NCBI RefSeq assembly: GCF_000147695.2
Contig: NC_015958.1
Span: 288,501 to 352,500, forward strand
From: Thermoanaerobacter wiegelii Rt8.B1
Lineage (GTDB): Bacteria > Bacillota > Thermoanaerobacteria > Thermoanaerobacterales > Thermoanaerobacteraceae
Direction of reading: 5' to 3'
Length of the DNA stretch: 64,000 bases
This document shows positions 59,542 to 64,000 of this stretch, piece by piece. The position numbers and the translations under genes are program-made. Below the pieces are notes generated by a model. The model ran no database searches. It was given only the letters and a program-made list of their open reading frames with translations, and was not told the DNA's origin. Position 1 is the first letter of the stretch. Each line of letters starts with the position of its first letter.

Positions 59542-60657
59542 TCAAGTCTCCAATTTTTCTCGTACCTTCTTATATTTTCTTACAATCGACGTTTGGCTAA
59601 TTTTTAAAGCTTTTGCAGCTTCCCTCGTGGAATGACAATGTTCCATCGCAAGTTTGATCAACTTCGTTTCAGCTTCCTCAATTAATTCTTTTAGTGGTAC
59701 AATGTCTCTAATTATAATCTGAAATTTATCATTGCTTAAGCTATCTATAAGTTCGGTTGGGAGATCTTTTTCAGTGATTACATCATTCTCAGTCATGACG
59801 ACTAATCTTTCAATAACATTTTTTAATTCTCTCACATTGCCTGGCCAATTATATGCTTCAAAATATTTAAATGTATTTATAGACAAATCTTTGTGAGAGT
59901 TATATTTATTATTGAAATACTGAAGGTAATGAAGCGCAAGGGGGATTATATCTTCTTTTCTTTGTCGAAGAGGTGGCAAAATTATAGGAACGGTATTTAC
60001 TCTAAAATATAAATCTTCCCTGAATAGTCCTTTATTAACCAATTCTTTTAAATCCTTATTAGTCGAGGCAATTAATCTAAAATTGATTTTTTTGGATTTT
60101 TCAGAACCTAATCTTGTTATTTCAAATGTCTCAATCACTCTCAAAAGTTTTCCCTGTAGACTGATCGGAAGAGAATTAAGTTCATCTAAAAAAAGTGTTC
60201 CTTCATCAGCCAGCTCTATTAGTCCTACTTTTCCTCCTTTTCTTGCGCCAGTAAAAGCACCTTCTTCATAGCCGAACAATTCAGCATCCAGCAATGACTC
60301 TGGTATCCCAGCACAATTTATAGAAATAAAAGGTGCTTTATTACGAGGACTCACTTCATGAATAAATCTTGCAATTACTTCTTTCCCTGTTCCTGATTCT
60401 CCTTCTAATAAAATATTAGAATCTACTTGTGCTACACGATATGCTAATTGCACTATTTTTTTCATTTCTTCACTTTCAGCAACTATCTTTCCTGAATAGC
60501 CCCTTTCTTTCATTAATTCTAAGTAATATTGTTTGGAAAGAGTCTCAGCTTTTTTGCATTCGTTTTCAAGATAAATTAAATCTGTCATATCTCTAACATT
60601 TGCAACAATATATTTTATTTTTCGGTTCCTGTCTAATATGGGCGTAGCTGTTACCAT
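59542..60657 (-). CDS. Sigma-54-dependent activator, AAA+ and DNA-binding part
   Basis: 371 aa covering the end of a PAS domain, the AAA+ module and a Fis-type HTH. Walker A ILLEGESGTGKEVIARFIHEVS, the sigma-54 contact loop ELFGYEEGAFTGARKGGK, Walker B GTLFLDELNSLP and NWPGNVRELKNVIERLV are intact; the HTH is STREAAKALKISQTSIVRKYKKV. It belongs to one gene with 60693-60944: adding one A to the A7 run (60709-60715) joins them as VIEKKERVTITQTLKGRTIKEIM. It should activate the sigma-54 promoter at 59349. Confidence 0.88.
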   Translation of the reverse strand: MVTATPILDRNRKIKYIVANVRDMTDLIYLENECKKAETLSKQYYLELMKERGYSGKIVAESEEMKKIVQLAYRVAQVDSNILLEGESGTGKEVIARFIHEVSPRNKAPFISINCAGIPESLLDAELFGYEEGAFTGARKGGKVGLIELADEGTLFLDELNSLPISLQGKLLRVIETFEITRLGSEKSKKINFRLIASTNKDLKELVNKGLFREDLYFRVNTVPIILPPLRQRKEDIIPLALHYLQYFNNKYNSHKDLSINTFKYFEAYNWPGNVRELKNVIERLVVMTENDVITEKDLPTELIDSLSNDKFQIIIRDIVPLKELIEEAETKLIKLAMEHCHSTREAAKALKISQTSIVRKYKKVREKLET

Positions 60658-60692
60658 AATTTCTTTTATGGTTCTACCCTTTAAAGTTTGAG

Positions 60693-60944
60693 TTATTGTA
60701 ACACGTTCTTTTTTTCTATAACCATTTCTATGATTGACTTATTAATTACTCCTGTTTTTACTAGATCTTGTGCCCGGGTTCCAATCACATCTTCTCTTCT
60801 ATATCCAGCCATTTCCAGCAATCTGCTGTTTATATTCAAAAATCGTCCTTCTCCATCAGTAATATAAATTCCATCATAGCTTGATTCCAGTATTGCATTA
60901 AGCTGTTCTTTTAGAAATTCTAATTCATTGTCATTATTAGTCAT
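60693..60944 (-). CDS. Sigma-54-dependent activator, N-terminal PAS part (frame broken)
   Basis: 83 codons: a short N-terminal helix and a PAS domain (LNAILESSYDGIYITDGEGRFLNINSRLLEMAGYRREDVIG). The frame then stops because one A is missing from the run at 60709-60715. PAS domains in this activator class sense a small molecule or redox state and gate the AAA+ domain. The start ATG has a TAGGAGGTA site. The intact protein would span 59542-60944, about 467 residues. Confidence 0.82.
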   Translation of the reverse strand: MTNNDNELEFLKEQLNAILESSYDGIYITDGEGRFLNINSRLLEMAGYRREDVIGTRAQDLVKTGVINKSIIEMVIEKKNVLQ

Positions 60945-61083
60945 AAAGTAATACCTCCTAGGAAACTATTTTCATTCCCTTATGCAGGGATTTTTCTGGA
61001 TTATCATACTACCTGTTTTTATCAATACATCTTCTTTTTTATTTTTATTATATCACAGCAAAAACTTTTCGTTAAAAGTTAAA

Positions 61084-61092
61084 CTTGAATTT
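61084..61092. repeat. Target duplication of ISLre2 copy 2 (left)
   Basis: CTTGAATTT, repeated at 62684-62692. Confidence 0.85.
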
Positions 61093-62683
61093 GATAGTGT
61101 CAAGATACTGTAGGATTTTTTTAAGACAACCCCTGAAACTTAGTTAATTTCCGCCTTCAACTTATCATGCATTTTATATAACTTGCGCATATTTTATTGC
61201 TCTTAAAACCTTATATATTGGTGTTACTTTCCCTATATTCAAAACCGTAATATTATTTATTTTTTCATTTGTAGACGTTTTAACTCTCCTTACCGCCTCT
61301 TTTATTTGCTTCTTCGTTAATTTGTAGCTCCCTTCATTTATATTCTCTTTCTTACCCCATTCTATTTCTCTCAAATCTCCTCCATTCTTGCTGAATACTC
61401 TTAATTTCGCCATTAACTTTAATCCTTCTCTACTCCATCCTAATGGATTCCTACTTAATCTAGAAGAAAATACATGACTTATATGCCCTTCTGCACTGCA
61501 CCCTATTACATCTTTGTCTTTACTGTATATCTCTACTCCTTCCCAATTATTTAGTATGTACCTCTTCGCCTCTTTTACCTTCTCTTTTTCTCTCTCTTCC
61601 TTTGTTACCTTTATTAGTTCATTAAATACCTTCTTTAGTTCTTCTTTATCTCCTTCATTTATTGCTCTCCATATCTTATCCCTGTATTTTGGCTCTTTCG
61701 ATGTAGCTTTTAATACGTATTTGTTTAAATGATATCTGTCTAACACAAACCTTGATTTTACTATCCACTCTAATCCCTCTTTTATCCACGGCGCTCCATC
61801 TCCTGCTATGTATATCTTCTCTATCTTCTCTTCCTTGTAATTTTCTTCTATGTAATTTGCTACATCTATCCATATGTCTTCAGCTTTCTCTCCTACGTAT
61901 GCCTTGTAATACACATTTTTCAGTACGTTTCTTCCGTTTCTCTCTTCCCTCCCTTCATGTATGTACACCAATCGAGGTGTTTCATCTCCACCCTCTTGTA
62001 AAGGTACATGGTCTTCATCTGCCTCTATGTATAATACCCTTACTTCTTTCTTCTCTTTTATTTCTCTCTTTACTTCTACTTCTCCTATTTCCCTTATTGC
62101 GTTTAATACCGTCTGTTTACTTAGCTCCTCTGGACATGCTTTTTTACTACTTCTTTCATATGATTCTTCTATCGCGTTTTCTACTAACTTTATCTTTACT
62201 CCCTTTTCTATCCTATCGTGCCGCCCTATCTCTAATGCATCATCCACCAAATATGTATATCTCCCATCCTGCCTAGATTTGTAATATGTCCTCTCATATT
62301 CAATATCTCCAAGAATTGTCGTTAACCTCTTTTTATCTTTTCTTTCTACTATCCATTTTTCTTTCCTTCTCTTGTCTTCTTTTATTATCCTATCTAACTC
62401 TTCAATAATTGCTTCTATTACTTCACTACCTAGTTTGTCCGTGATTTCCTTTATTCTTGCTACAAGTCTTGTAATATCCATTCCTTCGTTTAATAAATCA
62501 CCAAAAATTTCTATCACTTCTCTAGTGAAATTTAGAGCGTTTTGTAGTATAATATCTTCAAAAATATATTTTTTCACAAGAGACACCCCTTTCTGTGATG
62601 TTTTGTTTCCTATTTCTATTTTATCACAGGGGTTGTCTCTTGTTTTTTTCACTTTAAAAATCCTACGATAATTTTACACTATC
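61093..62683 (-). mobile_element. ISLre2-family insertion sequence, copy 2 (complete, 1591 bp)
   Basis: It has the same length and ends (GATAGTGT...ACACTATC) as the copy at 972-2562, in inverse orientation, and is flanked by its own 9-bp duplication CTTGAATTT. It lies about 150 bp upstream of the sigma-54 activator start, within what may have been that gene's promoter region. Near identity to copy 1 over the coding part implies very recent spread. Confidence 0.92.
61174..62577 (-). CDS. ISLre2 family transposase, copy 2
   Basis: 467 aa from the GTG at 62577, equivalent to 1078 in copy 1. The coding sequence is the same as copy 1 except for two residue changes that I can see (EYERTYY and KEVRVLY). 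The catalytic-type blocks [30 protein letters not shown] and [12 protein letters not shown] are intact, so it should be functional. Confidence 0.9.
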   Translation of the reverse strand: MKKYIFEDIILQNALNFTREVIEIFGDLLNEGMDITRLVARIKEITDKLGSEVIEAIIEELDRIIKEDKRRKEKWIVERKDKKRLTTILGDIEYERTYYKSRQDGRYTYLVDDALEIGRHDRIEKGVKIKLVENAIEESYERSSKKACPEELSKQTVLNAIREIGEVEVKREIKEKKEVRVLYIEADEDHVPLQEGGDETPRLVYIHEGREERNGRNVLKNVYYKAYVGEKAEDIWIDVANYIEENYKEEKIEKIYIAGDGAPWIKEGLEWIVKSRFVLDRYHLNKYVLKATSKEPKYRDKIWRAINEGDKEELKKVFNELIKVTKEEREKEKVKEAKRYILNNWEGVEIYSKDKDVIGCSAEGHISHVFSSRLSRNPLGWSREGLKLMAKLRVFSKNGGDLREIEWGKKENINEGSYKLTKKQIKEAVRRVKTSTNEKINNITVLNIGKVTPIYKVLRAIKYAQVI

Positions 62684-62692
62684 CTTGAATTT
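62684..62692. repeat. Target duplication of ISLre2 copy 2 (right)
   Basis: CTTGAATTT, identical to 61084-61092. Confidence 0.85.
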
Positions 62693-63142
62693 GGCAAGTG
62701 ACAAACAAATTAAATGTCCATCTGAAGGCTATTTAATATGGCAGATGATGTTGTTGGTCTTTCAATTGTAACTTTAAAATTTTTTTGGAGTACATCCGAG
62801 AGTCTTAGTATTATTAGAACTTCTATATATAGACTTTCCATAGTTAGGAACATTATAGTATTCAGAAATCCAAGATATTTATCGCAAAATTTTTTGTTTC
62901 TTGCTTTACTTTTTTCATTCTGCATCTATAATAACACAAAGTAGATGATAACATAATCATAATAAGTAAAATTGCATTAGTGTGTGTAAAATACGCCAAA
63001 CGAATAATTCCTGAAAATAGCCACTATACAAAATCATCTTGAAGAAATATTATTGTATCGACGAAGTGGATTTTATTATAAAACATTTAAAATTTCCGCA
63101 TTTATTATGGAAAAGTAATAAATTTTAATTTAGACACTTACT
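62693..63142. other. Non-coding stretch before the PRD regulator
   Basis: About 450 bp with no convincing gene. A 71-codon minus-strand frame (62710-62925) exists but has no ribosome binding site and a composition no different from chance. Nothing else is recognisable. Confidence 0.4.
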
Positions 63143-63151
63143 TGTTATAAT
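63143..63151 (+). promoter_or_regulatory. Extended -10 promoter of the PRD regulator
   Basis: TGTTATAAT (63143-63151) is an extended -10 element (TGnTATAAT), 45 bp before the start codon. No good -35 is seen, as is common for extended -10 promoters. Confidence 0.5.
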
Positions 63152-63195
63152 ACAACTGTAAACGATGGGTAAGCTCTTAAAAGGTTGATCATCAA

Positions 63196-64000
63196 ATGGA
63201 TGCGCGCAAAAAGAAGATTCTCAAGAAGCTACTTGAAAATAAAAAGCCGATTACAAGTGAATATCTATCAAAATTACTTGGTGTGTCTTCAAGAACAATA
63301 CGGAATGATATAAAAGAATTAAACGAAGAGCTGAAAGATAAATCAATAGAAAATAATTTCACTCCCGGGAGTAGGATATTTCATTAGATTCACTGGAGGT
63401 GATAAAGAAAAAGGTATTATAAAAGAAGTGATGGATGATGATAACTACGTCGTTCCTACCATGCCGGAAGAAAGGGTAAGGTGTATAATTAAGAAACTTT
63501 TATATAATGATTGCTTTATTACATTTGAGGAACTTGCGAGAGATCTTTATGTAAGTAAATCAACGATAGTAAATGATGTAAATAAAGCAGTAGAATGGCT
63601 TACAAAGCATAACCTTAAACTTTTTAGAAAGCCTAATGATGGCATTAAAATCGAATGGAATGAAATGAATCTAAGATTTGCAATATCTGACTACCTTAAT
63701 GAACAAAATAATAAATCGGCATTATATGATGTGTCTGCTTTTGAAGAGATGTTTAAAGATATTAGTCTTGAAAAAATGAAAAATATCATAATTGATGCTC
63801 AAAAAGAGATGGATTATAAACTTTCAGATATTGCATTTTATACCTTACTAATTCATATAGCAATTGCAATTAAGAGAATAAAGCAAAATAAAACAATAAA
63901 CGTTTCCAATGAAGCTTTTAAAAATATGAAAGATAAAAAAGAATATAAGATTGCACAAGGAATAGTTAAAGCCATAGAAAAGAGTTTTGATATAAATATG
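63196..64000 (+). pseudogene. PRD-containing PTS regulator (MtlR/LicR type), 5' part, frameshifted
   Basis: The gene starts ATGGATGCGCGC with an HTH_11 domain (ITSEYLSKLLGVSSRTIRNDIKELN). One extra G in CCCGGG (63364-63369) shifts the frame; in the next frame it continues TPGVGYFIRFTGGDKEKG, a second HTH (ITFEELARDLYVSKSTIVNDVNKA) and the start of PRD1 (IAFYTLLIHIAIAIKRIKQ), running out of the window. It resembles the regulator at 36562 in layout. The PTS genes it controls should follow outside the window. Confidence 0.82.

Noticed and set aside
972-62683. Interpretation of the two ISLre2 copies as ends of one 61-kb composite transposon
   Set aside because: Each copy has its own different 9-bp target duplication, so they inserted separately; a composite transposon would have a single duplication outside both copies.
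62710-62944. Two overlapping 68-71 codon frames on opposite strands beside ISLre2 copy 2
   Set aside because: Neither has a ribosome binding site or family resemblance; both can be explained by low stop density in A/T-poor patches.
1-64000. CRISPR array, rRNA or tRNA genes, replication origin, prophage
   Set aside because: I looked for regularly spaced repeats, conserved rRNA and tRNA segments, DnaA-box clusters and phage structural genes and saw none. Repeats present are explained by IS elements, riboswitch aptamers and hairpins.

Overview
The window is AT-rich, densely coded DNA from a low-G+C anaerobic Firmicute, most probably a thermophile of the Thermoanaerobacter group. This placement is inferred from gene content: a xylFGH-type xylose transporter with its membrane-anchored sugar-sensing two-component system, an archaeal-type fructose-bisphosphate aldolase/phosphatase, an H+-pumping pyrophosphatase, L-lactate dehydrogenase, many PTS operons, and ISLre2, IS1182, IS256 and group II intron elements.

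Layout. 1-826 (minus): oxidative-stress operon (small winged-helix protein, PerR-like regulator, peroxiredoxin). 972-2562: complete ISLre2 element with a 9-bp target duplication. 2579-6477: alpha-glucan/maltose-phosphate operon (GalT-like nucleotidyltransferase, maltokinase-like kinase, GT4 glycogen synthase-like enzyme) behind two LacI-type operator-like sites. 6501-14131: housekeeping and unknown genes (DedA, GNAT/FemAB-like, DUF881, L-lactate dehydrogenase, two tandem flavoproteins, PPC/DUF296 protein). 14133-17628: hppA and class V FBPase. 17811-27095: xylose sensing and transport (anchored binding protein, LytS/YesM kinase, YesN regulator, second anchored binding protein, xylF, xylG, xylH). 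27150-31769 (minus): glycine cleavage operon gcvT-H-PA-PB under a tandem glycine riboswitch, divergent from lipoate-protein ligase and a lipoyl-domain dihydrolipoamide dehydrogenase (31794-34620). 34708-36427: OsmC protein and an aminotransferase.

36562-44597 is the most interesting region: a PTS operon (PRD regulator with a built-in EIIA, SIS-domain sugar-phosphate isomerase, EIIB, UlaA-type EIIC) continuous with split transketolase, a class II ketose-bisphosphate aldolase and a 6-phosphofructokinase-like enzyme. Together these could form a self-contained, transaldolase-independent pentose/heptose route via sedoheptulose 1,7-bisphosphate. 44796-53202 is a sorbitol (glucitol) PTS operon (srlD, SorC regulator, gutM, srlA, srlE, srlB, F6P aldolase). 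It is flanked by IS1182 remnants and interrupted between srlE and srlB by a full IS1182 element that itself carries an ORF-less group II intron inside its left terminal repeat. 53203-55241 is a decayed glucose-type PTS gene hit by an IS256 relic, followed by an intact EIIA. 55337-60944 (minus) is an aconitase X (two subunits) plus Old-Yellow-Enzyme-type reductase operon, with a perfect sigma-54 promoter and an adjacent sigma-54 activator. 61093-62683 is a second, nearly identical ISLre2 copy in inverse orientation. 63196-64000 is the start of a frameshifted PRD regulator cut by the window edge.

Quality note: four otherwise intact-looking genes (gcvPB, the PTS EIIB, the PFK C-terminus, the sigma-54 activator) are each broken by exactly one missing base in a poly-A run. 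This looks more like systematic homopolymer error or slippage than independent decay, so calls in those genes should be read with care.
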